Source: Pseudomonadota bacterium (GTDB lineage: Bacteria; Desulfobacterota; Desulfobacteria; Desulfobacterales; Desulfobacteraceae). Taken from it: a stretch of 8,840 bases of DNA. Positions 1 through 6,628 of the stretch are shown here, piece by piece. Every line of letters starts with the position of its first letter. Position 1 is the first letter of the stretch. A program made the position numbers and the translations under genes. The notes below the pieces were generated by a model. That model ran no database searches and had not been told where the DNA came from. It saw only the letters and a list, made by a program, of their open reading frames with translations. The stretch is taken from NCBI GenBank assembly GCA_018812385.1, contig JAHJDU010000361.1, positions 1 to 8,840 on the forward strand, read 5' to 3'.

Positions 1-2
1 AA

Positions 3-227
3 CAATTACCGCATAATGATACTCTGATGCGCTTGTTAACCGGCATTAAAGTTGATCAAATCGAAGAAGCGTTAATTGTCTGCATTCAAAAGCTGATAAG
101 AAACAAGAAATTTACCCGTTATTTAATTGATGAGCATTATCCAATAGCCATTGATGGTACACAAAAAATGGTAAGAGATTCTATCTGGAGCGAAGAAGGC
201 AACATCCGCAATTGTATAATCCATTGA
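3..227 (+). pseudogene. DDE transposase remnant (5' part only, broken at right)
   Basis: The reading frame is already open at the window's left edge (from position 3, residues QLPHNDTL before the first internal ATG at 27), so the gene begins outside the window. The peptide resembles the N-terminal part of an IS4-superfamily/ISAs1-like transposase. It has a helical segment (residues IEEALIVCIQKLIRNKKF), then YPIAIDGTQK, whose Asp is a good candidate for the first catalytic Asp of the DDE triad, then a short DSIWSEE stretch. After about position 198 the frame runs into unrelated sequence (GNIRNCIIH) and stops at 225-227. The second Asp and the Glu of the triad are absent, so the product cannot be an active transposase. 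No terminal inverted repeat or target duplication could be recognised on the right side. The family assignment is from memory of this protein type and is moderate; the truncation is clear. Confidence 0.65.
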
Positions 228-253
228 CACAAGATATATCATGTGCTTATTCT
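224..253 (+). promoter_or_regulatory. Candidate sigma70-type promoter for the ABC/beta-barrel operon
   Basis: A perfect -35 hexamer TTGACA lies at 224-229, followed after 18 nt by TATTCT (248-253, four of six matches to the -10 consensus). This would start transcription near 260, about 45 nt ahead of the first operon gene at 306. A perfect TATAAT also lies at 215-220 but has no good -35 partner at the usual distance. The -35 box overlaps the TGA stop of the transposase remnant. It is a consensus match by eye only; in an AT-rich region such matches also occur by chance. Confidence 0.35.
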
Positions 254-305
254 CAATAATCATAAAAACTTGATTCAGACTCTCAATTCAGATTAAAGGG
301 GCAGA

Positions 306-1052
306 ATGAAAAAAGCCATATTAATCGTTGGAATACTTTTTTTTGCTATAAGCTCACACGCCCAGATGTCTGCCGAAACAATAGTAAAAAAAGCCTTTGA
401 TTACTGGCGGGGTGAAGCCTCTGTGTCAACCATAACCATGACCATTCACCGTCCTGACTGGGAGCGCGTCATGACCATCAAGGCCTGGACCCGGGGTGAA
501 TCAGATTCCTTGTTTGTTATCACTGAACCTGCAAAGGACAGAGGGAATGGTACCCTTAAAGCCGGAAAAGGAATGTGGATGTACAATCCCAAGGTAAACC
601 GGGTCATCAAACTTCCCCCTTCCATGATGTCTCAAAGCTGGCAGGGATCGGATTTTTCCAACAACGACCTTGCAAAGAGCGACAGCCTTATCAAGGATTA
701 TGTACATACCCTGGAAGACACAAAAATCGATGAGGGCAAAAAAGTATATTTTATAAAATCAATGCCCAAACCCGAGGCCCCGGTTATCTGGGGCATGATC
801 AAGCTTACCATACGTGAGGACAATATCCTTTTAAGTGAAACATTTTTTGATGAAGACCTTGCGCCTGTAAAGATAATGACGGCATGGGATATCCAGATGG
901 CAGGAGACAGGCTTTTCCCCTTAAAATGGAAAATGCAGAAATCAGATACAACAACTGAGTATACCCTGTTTGTATATGAGAAGATTAATTTTAAAAAAAG
1001 TTTGAACAAAAGTATTTTTACCCAGACCAATCTTAAAAATCCAGGGTTATAA
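306..1052 (+). CDS. Periplasmic LolA-like outer-membrane lipoprotein-sorting protein (TP_0789-type domain)
   Basis: The 248-residue product starts with a classic Sec signal peptide (MKK, hydrophobic core to about residue 17, SSHA before a likely cut at 19/20) and has no lipobox cysteine, so it should be a soluble periplasmic protein. The remainder fits the LolA_like/TP_0789 class of outer-membrane lipoprotein-sorting proteins, an open beta-barrel fold that shields acyl chains. Family-like landmarks are GKGMWMYNP (87-95), SWQGSDFSNNDL (111-122) and the C-terminal FTQTNLKNP (238-246). The start is supported by AAAGGGG at 295-301. It is the first gene of the cassette, 11 nt before the first permease. 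Its expected role is to carry a lipid or lipoprotein across the periplasm for the ABC transporter encoded next. That role is inferred from family and context. The protein is distinct from classical LolA, and the true cargo is not visible. Confidence 0.82.
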   Translation: MKKAILIVGILFFAISSHAQMSAETIVKKAFDYWRGEASVSTITMTIHRPDWERVMTIKAWTRGESDSLFVITEPAKDRGNGTLKAGKGMWMYNPKVNRVIKLPPSMMSQSWQGSDFSNNDLAKSDSLIKDYVHTLEDTKIDEGKKVYFIKSMPKPEAPVIWGMIKLTIREDNILLSETFFDEDLAPVKIMTAWDIQMAGDRLFPLKWKMQKSDTTTEYTLFVYEKINFKKSLNKSIFTQTNLKNPGL

Positions 1053-1063
1053 GGGGATATTGC

Positions 1064-2302
1064 ATGTCAATAGAATTAAAAATGGCCTGGCGCAATATAT
1101 GGCGAAACCCTCGACGAACACTTCTTACCATTGCAGCAATTGCCTTTGCAAGTATAATCCTTGTGTTTATGCTCTCTTTCCAGCTTGGTTGTTATGAAAC
1201 CATGATTAATACTTCTGTTAAGATCAGTACTGGTCATCTGCAGATCCAGGCACAAGGATATCTTAAAGACAAAAAAATGCGCCTTGTCATTAAAGACCCT
1301 GACAAGATAGCAAAATTTCTTGACACGGTAAAAGGTATTGATAATTACACCTTCAGGACCAATGGGTTCGCACTTGTATCGTCTGATAAAAGAACCTATG
1401 GAGTTGTTGTAACGGGGATAGACCCCTTAAAGGAAGCCAATGTTTCAAGCATAAAATCCCTTGTTCGTAAAGGCAGTTATCTAAAAGAGGATGACGAATA
1501 TGCAGCCCTTATAGGAGGACTTCTTTCAAAAAACCTGAAAGTGGATATCAATGATGAGATTACCATACTGGGACAGGGGCGGGACGGTTCAATCGCAGCT
1601 GCAGTTCTTACCATAAAAGGCATTTTCAACTCAGGCATTGATGAGTTTGACCGAAATGTTATCATGATGGGGCTAAAAGGATTCCAGGAAATCTTTTCAA
1701 TGGGAAAAAGTGTTCATGAAGCAGTTATAACAACAGATTCCCTTGGGGATGTCTCCATGGTCAAACAAAACATCCGGAATAATTTTTTAACTATCAAAGG
1801 GGATGAATCTCTTGCAGTCCCTGATTGGATGGAAATCATGCCGGGGCTTCTGCAAGGGATACAAATGGATCTTGTCAGCGGCATCATCATGTATATCATC
1901 CTTGTCATTGTTGTTGCCTTCAGCATTTTTAATACATTTTTAATGGCTATTCTGGAGAGAACCCGGGAGTTTGGCGTCATGATGGCCATTGGGACAAATC
2001 CTTCAAGGATTACAAAGCTTGTCATGTTTGAATCCATTTGCATGACCATTGTGGGAATTGTTCTGGGAATCATAATCGGAAGCCTTGTAACTCTTTATTT
2101 TCAAAAACATGGGATTTTTATTGCCGGCACGGAAGACATACTTAAACAATATGGAATTCCGGAAAGACTATATCCGAGACTGTCTCTGATTTCAGCCGCA
2201 GCAGGGCCTCTGGTCGTATTCTTGATTACCTTTGTGTCTTCTGTTTTTCCAGCTTTGAGAATAAGAAAACTCAAACCTGTTGAAGCCATGAACAATGTGT
2301 AA
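1064..2302 (+). CDS. ABC transporter permease, LolC/LolE (FtsX/MacB) family, copy 1
   Basis: This 412-residue inner-membrane protein has the FtsX/LolE layout: a cytoplasmic N-terminal helix with AWRNIWRNPRRT (8-19), TM1 at about 20-41, a periplasmic domain of about 230 residues (MacB_PCD type), then TM2 (about 270-296), TM3 (about 322-346) and TM4 (about 374-397). The family signature LERTREFGVMMAIG (297-310) follows TM2, and PVEAM lies at the C-terminus (405-409). Members of this family do not pump through a channel; they use ATP hydrolysis in the cytoplasm to move a periplasmic domain (lipoprotein release in LolCDE, mechanotransmission in MacB). A strong ribosome site, AAGGGGA at 1051-1057, overlaps the stop of the preceding gene, which supports coupling. 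It likely forms a heterodimer with the paralogue immediately downstream. The length matches LolC/E (around 400 residues). Substrate is unknown. Confidence 0.88.
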   Translation: MSIELKMAWRNIWRNPRRTLLTIAAIAFASIILVFMLSFQLGCYETMINTSVKISTGHLQIQAQGYLKDKKMRLVIKDPDKIAKFLDTVKGIDNYTFRTNGFALVSSDKRTYGVVVTGIDPLKEANVSSIKSLVRKGSYLKEDDEYAALIGGLLSKNLKVDINDEITILGQGRDGSIAAAVLTIKGIFNSGIDEFDRNVIMMGLKGFQEIFSMGKSVHEAVITTDSLGDVSMVKQNIRNNFLTIKGDESLAVPDWMEIMPGLLQGIQMDLVSGIIMYIILVIVVAFSIFNTFLMAILERTREFGVMMAIGTNPSRITKLVMFESICMTIVGIVLGIIIGSLVTLYFQKHGIFIAGTEDILKQYGIPERLYPRLSLISAAAGPLVVFLITFVSSVFPALRIRKLKPVEAMNNV

Positions 2303-2315
2303 GAGATAAGAAATT

Positions 2316-3551
2316 ATGTATATAATATTAGCGTGGAGAAATATCTGGAGAAATCCGAGAAGAACCATTGTGATCCTGCTGGCAGTGATCATAGGTGTCT
2401 GGAGCATGATTTTTCTGGGAGCACTCATGCGGGGAATGGAAACCCAGATGGTGAGAAACTCCATATCCACCCTTACGGGAAGTATCCAAATCCATCACAG
2501 GGATTATCGTAATGACCCTGTTGTTGAAAATTCCATGGATGATATTGATAAACTTGACAAGGCCCTTTCTACAATCCTTGATCCAGGTACTCTTTGGGCA
2601 AAACGGGTCAGGGTAAATGCAATTGCTTCCAATGCCAGGCACGCAGGCGGCGTGACCCTTGTGGGGATAGAGCCTGAAAAGGAAGCAAAAATTTCCTTTA
2701 TTGGCAAAGCCATGATATCTGGACGATTTCTTTTAGCGGAAGATAAAAATAAAATTATTGTGGGAAAGGCATTTCTTAAAAAATTTAATACAAAAATAGG
2801 TAATAAGCTGATTCTCATGTCCCAGGACACCCAAAAGGAAATAATTTCAAAAGCTTTCAGGATTGTAGGAATTTTCAGTGCAGAATCTGAAACTGTTGAA
2901 AAACAATTTGTTTTTGTCCCCATATCACAGGTTGCCAAAATGCTTAAAATGGGGGATTCGATATCAGAAGTTTCCATTATGCTGCCCAGACTTGATATTA
3001 CCGGCAAAAAAGAAACCCGGGCTGCAGAGAAATTAATTGCTGCTATCAATGATAATATTTTTGTTATTGAAACCTGGCACCAACTTTTACCCATGATGAA
3101 AGCATATCTTAAGATGTCGGGATTTTTCCTTTATATCTGGTATTTTGTGGTTTTTATTGCAATGGGTTTTGGCATTGTCAATACCACCCTTATGGCCATC
3201 TTTGAAAGAATGAGGGAGTTCGGTTTAATGAAGGCCCTTGGAATGAGACCCTTCCAGGTCATTAAAGGGGTTGTGACAGAGACTTTTTTCCTTTTGGTTC
3301 TGGGGATATTAGCAGGGAATATACTGGGATTTTTAAGTGTTGCCGCCATTGCAAGAAACGGGATTGATTTATCAGCTCTGGCAGCAGGTGTACAAATGTG
3401 GGGAATCCCAAGAATCCTGTATCCGGAAATCTGGGCCCAGGATGTTGTTGTGGCAGGACTTGTGGTGCTTTTATTAGGTATTTTAGTCAGCTTGTATCCG
3501 GCTTTTAAGGCTGCCAGGGTTACACCTACCCAGGCCATGACAAAAAATTAG
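2316..3551 (+). CDS. ABC transporter permease, LolC/LolE (FtsX/MacB) family, copy 2
   Basis: This 411-residue paralogue of the preceding permease has the same architecture: AWRNIWRNPRRT (6-17), TM1 about 17-38, a periplasmic domain of about 230 residues, TM2 about 269-294, the signature FERMREFGLMKALGM (296-310), TM3 about 318-343, TM4 about 375-395 and a C-terminal PTQAM. A ribosome site AAGAG (2301-2305) overlaps the upstream stop, and the gap is 13 nt. Outside the shared N-terminal motif and the post-TM2 signature the two permeases have diverged considerably, particularly in the periplasmic domain. This favours a LolC/LolE-like asymmetric pair in which one subunit may handle the cargo and the other the periplasmic carrier. 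Which is which cannot be told from sequence inspection. The stop codon lies inside a 13-bp tandem duplication. Confidence 0.88.
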   Translation: MYIILAWRNIWRNPRRTIVILLAVIIGVWSMIFLGALMRGMETQMVRNSISTLTGSIQIHHRDYRNDPVVENSMDDIDKLDKALSTILDPGTLWAKRVRVNAIASNARHAGGVTLVGIEPEKEAKISFIGKAMISGRFLLAEDKNKIIVGKAFLKKFNTKIGNKLILMSQDTQKEIISKAFRIVGIFSAESETVEKQFVFVPISQVAKMLKMGDSISEVSIMLPRLDITGKKETRAAEKLIAAINDNIFVIETWHQLLPMMKAYLKMSGFFLYIWYFVVFIAMGFGIVNTTLMAIFERMREFGLMKALGMRPFQVIKGVVTETFFLLVLGILAGNILGFLSVAAIARNGIDLSALAAGVQMWGIPRILYPEIWAQDVVVAGLVVLLLGILVSLYPAFKAARVTPTQAMTKN

Positions 3552-3570
3552 ATGCCCAAATTAGATGCCC
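3545..3570 (+). repeat. Perfect 13-bp tandem duplication spanning a stop codon
   Basis: AAATTAGATGCCC occurs twice, head to tail, at 3545-3557 and 3558-3570. The first copy contains the TAG stop of the second permease (3549-3551), and the second copy lies in the following 63-nt gap and repeats the TAG. It is most simply a replication-slippage duplication, and the effect is a short spacer before the ATPase gene. Confidence 0.9.
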
Positions 3571-3614
3571 TGGGAATAAAAAGCAGATAAGATCAATTTA
3601 CATGGAGACAGGAT

Positions 3615-4301
3615 ATGGCAATTGTTGAAACAAAAAATATCAAAAAAACGTATAAACAGGGAAAAGTAATCGTTGAAGCCCTTTGCGGTGTTGATCTTAT
3701 AGTAGATAAGGCAGAGTTTGTTGCCCTTGCCGGCCCGTCAGGATCAGGCAAAACCACAATGCTGAATATCATAGGCGGCCTTGATGTGCCGGACTCAGGA
3801 AGTGTCATCGTTGACAACAATAAATATGCCGACATGAACCAGGCAGGTCTTGCCTCTTTAAGACTGCATAAAATAGGCTTTGTGTTTCAAGCCTTTAATC
3901 TTATCCCGGTTTTATCGGCTATTGAAAATGTTGAGTATGTCATGCTTTTGCAGGGAGTACCTAAAACTGAACGATACAACAGGGCAAAGGCAATACTTGA
4001 TGATGTTGGTCTTGAAGGAAAGTATGACAGACGTCCTTCCGAACTTTCCGGAGGCCAGCAGCAAAGGGTTGCCGTTGCAAGGGCTATTGTTTCAGGCCCT
4101 GCCATTGTTCTTGCAGACGAACCTACTGCTAATCTTGATTCAAAAACAGGAGAAGATCTTGTTTTAATGATGAAAAAAATGAACACAGAAAAAAAGGTCA
4201 CCTTTATTTTTTCAACCCATGACCACATGGTCATGGATTATGCCACACGACTTGTCACTATCAAAGATGGGCTCATTGTAAATGATGAAATCAAAGCATG
4301 A
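3615..4301 (+). CDS. ABC transporter ATP-binding protein, LolD/MacB type
   Basis: This 228-residue cytoplasmic ATPase has all the nucleotide-binding motifs intact: Walker A GPSGSGKTT (40-48), Q-loop Gln92, signature LSGGQQQ (144-150), Walker B IVLADEP (164-170) with catalytic Glu169, D-loop ANLDS (172-176) and switch His202. Length and the LSGGQQQRVAVARA stretch are typical of the LolD/MacB/FtsE (COG1136) branch that partners FtsX-fold permeases, so it is the motor for the two permeases encoded just upstream. The start is supported by GGAGA (3604-3608), 6 nt before the ATG. The gap from the previous stop (63 nt) is the widest inside the cassette and carries a duplicated 13-mer. The 3' end overlaps the next gene by 20 nt. 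Biochemical class is certain; transported substrate is not known. Confidence 0.95.
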   Translation: MAIVETKNIKKTYKQGKVIVEALCGVDLIVDKAEFVALAGPSGSGKTTMLNIIGGLDVPDSGSVIVDNNKYADMNQAGLASLRLHKIGFVFQAFNLIPVLSAIENVEYVMLLQGVPKTERYNRAKAILDDVGLEGKYDRRPSELSGGQQQRVAVARAIVSGPAIVLADEPTANLDSKTGEDLVLMMKKMNTEKKVTFIFSTHDHMVMDYATRLVTIKDGLIVNDEIKA

Positions 4302-5676
4302 TAAGCAGTATTGGCTCATATTCTTTTTTTTGTCATTGGTGTTTGCCCGGAACCTTTTGGCCGGGCCAGACCCGGTCTTGCATGAAGATAAGGCCCAATT
4401 TAAAAATAAGATCGGGTATGAAAACAAGGCCGAGTATGGAAATAAGGTCTGGTATGAAAATATTGATAACCAGTTTGGTGGGCATTTAAAACTTGAGGGA
4501 AGAGTAGCCCGATATGATACCGGGTCTTATTTTGAACCCGTGGGAACCCATACAGGTCTTGATGGTCTTGCCAATGTCAGGTTGACTGATAAGCTTATTT
4601 TATCTGAAAAAATTTATTTTGAAGCTCATTATGAGGCTTTCCTAAAATCAGGGGATGCATATAAAAAACAATATAATATTCAAAAATATTTCCCATTGCT
4701 TGCCGCCGGGTTGACATCTGACCCTTCGGATATTGATAAGAGACGCCTTTTAGACCTGACGAAAACACTTAAAGAAACAGAGGATTATGTTTTATGGCAC
4801 CGCTTTGACCGTCTGTTTTTTTCAATAAAACCATCCTGGGGCGACATCCTGGTTGGAAGACAGGCCATAACATGGGGAAATGGGTTTATTTTCAATCCCA
4901 TGGATCTTTTCAATCCTTTTGCACCTTCTGATACGATCCGCGATTACAAGATGGGGGATGATCTTATTTCGCTTCGGTTTAATACCGATCTTTTAGGAGA
5001 ATGCAATCTGCTTTATGTTCCAAGAAGAGATCTAATCACAGATGAAATTGATTTTAAAAAATCATCTGTTGCAGGAAAATTTCATTTTTTTGCAGGTGAT
5101 ATTGAAATGGATGTAATGGGCGCAATGCATTATAATGAAGTCGTTTTAGGTCTGGGTGGCACAGGTTATTTTAAAGATGCGGCATGGAGAAGCGATCTTG
5201 TCTGGTCAACGCTGGAAGATGGCAATGACAAAAAAGGATATTTTGAGTTTGTAGTAAATATTGATTATTCCTGGACATGGCAGAATAAAAATTATTATGG
5301 CTTTATTGAATATTATCATAACGGCCTGGGGAAAAATAATTATACAAATGCCATGGTCGATCCTGACGCTATGGAAAGAATTGACAGAGGGGAATTGTTT
5401 GCCCTTGGGAAGAATTATTTATCCGGTCAGATCCAAATGGAACTCCATCCTTTGCTAAATATTTATTTAAGTGTCATCAGCAATGTCAGGGATCCTTCCG
5501 CTATAATCCAACCCAGGGCAATCTTTAGTGTGACACAGAATTCAAATCTGCATTTTGGTGCAAATATTTTTTATGGGAAAAAAGATAGTGAATATGGCGG
5601 TTTTTTGATTCCGGGCACAAATTATTATACCAACGCTGATACAAGTGCTTATGTGCGATTTACATATTATTTTTAA
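4282..5676 (+). CDS. Outer-membrane beta-barrel protein (porin-like, DUF1302/alginate-export style), function unknown
   Basis: The 464-residue product begins with a signal peptide (charged MMKSKHDKQYW, hydrophobic LIFFFLSLVFA, probable cut near A27/G28). A short hexad-repeat segment follows at 34-63. The rest alternates polar and aromatic residues in strand-like fashion and ends in YVRFTYYF. The final Phe with aromatic residues at alternating positions is the usual BAM recognition signal of outer-membrane barrels. A conspicuous block, VGRQAITWGNGFIFNPMDLFNPF (191-213), resembles the GRQ..WG..NP.DLFNP motif of porin-like proteins such as DUF1302 and related uncharacterised barrels. The start overlaps the ATPase gene by 20 nt without a strong ribosome site, so translation is probably coupled; ATG 4285 is an equally possible start. 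Context suggests it is the outer-membrane partner of the ABC system, as exit channel, acceptor or client. No specific function can be read from the sequence. Confidence 0.75.
   Translation: MMKSKHDKQYWLIFFFLSLVFARNLLAGPDPVLHEDKAQFKNKIGYENKAEYGNKVWYENIDNQFGGHLKLEGRVARYDTGSYFEPVGTHTGLDGLANVRLTDKLILSEKIYFEAHYEAFLKSGDAYKKQYNIQKYFPLLAAGLTSDPSDIDKRRLLDLTKTLKETEDYVLWHRFDRLFFSIKPSWGDILVGRQAITWGNGFIFNPMDLFNPFAPSDTIRDYKMGDDLISLRFNTDLLGECNLLYVPRRDLITDEIDFKKSSVAGKFHFFAGDIEMDVMGAMHYNEVVLGLGGTGYFKDAAWRSDLVWSTLEDGNDKKGYFEFVVNIDYSWTWQNKNYYGFIEYYHNGLGKNNYTNAMVDPDAMERIDRGELFALGKNYLSGQIQMELHPLLNIYLSVISNVRDPSAIIQPRAIFSVTQNSNLHFGANIFYGKKDSEYGGFLIPGTNYYTNADTSAYVRFTYYF
4381..4470 (+). repeat. Five degenerate 18-bp (six-residue) tandem units just after the signal peptide
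   Basis: Within the beta-barrel gene, five consecutive 18-nt units encode HEDKAQ, FKNKIG, YENKAE, YGNKVW and YENIDN (residues 34-63). The shared pattern is aromatic (or His), polar, Asn/Asp, Lys, small or aliphatic, variable. The DNA copies also resemble one another (for example TATGAAAACAAG, TATGGAAATAAG and TATGAAAATATT), so the array arose by DNA duplication and has diverged. It sits at the mature N-terminus, before the predicted barrel. Confidence 0.75.
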
Positions 5677-5686
5677 GGAAAATGGA

Positions 5687-6535
5687 ATGGTTTCCTGTCA
5701 AAGATTTAAGTATACAATAGTATCTGTATTATTCTTGTTGTTGAGTTTCGGACAAGCTCTGTTTGCACAGGATTTATCTTTACAAAAACCCAGAGTTTAC
5801 ACCAGTGAAGAAGAAATAACAGGGTGGGTGATGAGTGAAAAACTTGATGGTATCCGTGGTTACTGGAATGGAAAAAAATTGCTGACCCGAAAGGGATTGC
5901 CTCTAAATCCGCCGTCATGGTTTATTAAAAATTTTCCTCCTTTTGAACTTGATGGTGAACTCTGGAGCAAAAGGGGCGATTTTGAATTTATCCAGTCAAC
6001 GGTCCTTGATAAAAATCCAGGAAATGGCTGGGAGAAAATCACCTATAATATTTTTGAGGTCCCAAATGAAAAAGGCGGTTTTCTTCCACGACTCAACAAG
6101 GCAAGCGCATGGTTTGAAACCCAAAAGAATACTCATATAAGAGTTATTCCCCAGATAAGGGTCAAAGATAAATCAGATCTTGATCTTTTTTTTGATGAGG
6201 TACAATCAAAAGGCGGGGAAGGAGTAATCGTAAAAGACCCTGAAATGCCTTACCATACAGGCCGAAGTGCCCATGTCCTGAAAGTAAAAAAATTTGGGGA
6301 TATGGAAGGTGTGGTCATTGGTTTAAACAAGGGAAAAGGGAAATATGAAACCATGATGGGGTCTCTTACCATAAAGCTTGAAAATGAGATAATTTTTAAG
6401 CTGGGCACAGGCTTTACAGACCAAACCAGAAAAAATCCTCCGCCCATAGGAACAATTGTTACCTTCAAGTACTATGGTTTTACCAAAAACGGAGTACCCA
6501 AATTTGCATCTTTTTTACGGGTGAGGCAAGATTGA
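5687..6535 (+). CDS. ligE: Exported ATP-dependent DNA ligase, Lig E type
   Basis: This is a minimal two-domain ATP-dependent DNA ligase: a nucleotidyltransferase core followed by an OB-fold. Numbered from the chosen start (282 residues), motif I is EKLDGIR with adenylated Lys52, followed by TRKG (67-70), motif III ELDGELW (87-93), motif IIIa YNIFEV (120-125), motif IV EGVIVK (178-183) and motif V LKVKK (198-202). The OB domain covers about 205-282. A signal peptide precedes the core (MVSCQRFKYT, hydrophobic 11-21, GQALFAQ), which is the hallmark of periplasmic Lig E enzymes. These seal nicks and have been linked to extracellular or incoming DNA. ATG 5687 is preferred because AAGGAA (5675-5680) precedes it by 6 nt and it gives a proper signal peptide; an in-frame ATG at 5645 would add 14 residues and overlap the barrel gene. 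It is probably co-transcribed with the transport cassette. Confidence 0.9.
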   Translation: MVSCQRFKYTIVSVLFLLLSFGQALFAQDLSLQKPRVYTSEEEITGWVMSEKLDGIRGYWNGKKLLTRKGLPLNPPSWFIKNFPPFELDGELWSKRGDFEFIQSTVLDKNPGNGWEKITYNIFEVPNEKGGFLPRLNKASAWFETQKNTHIRVIPQIRVKDKSDLDLFFDEVQSKGGEGVIVKDPEMPYHTGRSAHVLKVKKFGDMEGVVIGLNKGKGKYETMMGSLTIKLENEIIFKLGTGFTDQTRKNPPPIGTIVTFKYYGFTKNGVPKFASFLRVRQD

Positions 6536-6628
6536 ATCAGCATTACAGTTTCCGGCAAACTTGGGGATGACGTAAAACATTATCAAGAAAAAGAAGTTGA
6601 GATCAAAATTAAGAGGTCTAAAAAATGA
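6536..6628 (+). pseudogene. Possible gene remnant, open 30 codons without a start, overlapping hicB start
   Basis: Directly after the ligase stop, the same frame stays open for 30 codons and reads like a protein tail (ITVSGKLGDDVKHY...KIKRSKK). It ends in TGA at 6626-6628, which overlaps the hicB ATG as ATGA. There is no ATG, GTG or TTG start in the frame. It could be the tail of a decayed upstream partner gene that was translationally coupled to hicB, or a chance open frame in AT-rich DNA. I do not recognise the peptide, and it does not resemble HicA. Confidence 0.2.

Noticed and set aside
2504..3094. 196-codon open frame on the minus strand inside the second permease
   Set aside because: It lies fully antisense to a well-supported FtsX-type gene, has no recognisable domain, and is explained by the codon bias of the real gene.
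3131..3538. 135-codon minus-strand open frame in the 3' part of the second permease
   Set aside because: Antisense shadow of the TM2-TM4 region, with no family resemblance and no plausible ribosome site considered convincing.
5645..5686. Upstream start codon for the ligase at 5645
   Set aside because: It would overlap the barrel gene by 32 nt and bury the signal peptide behind 14 extra residues; ATG 5687 has a well-placed AAGGAA site.
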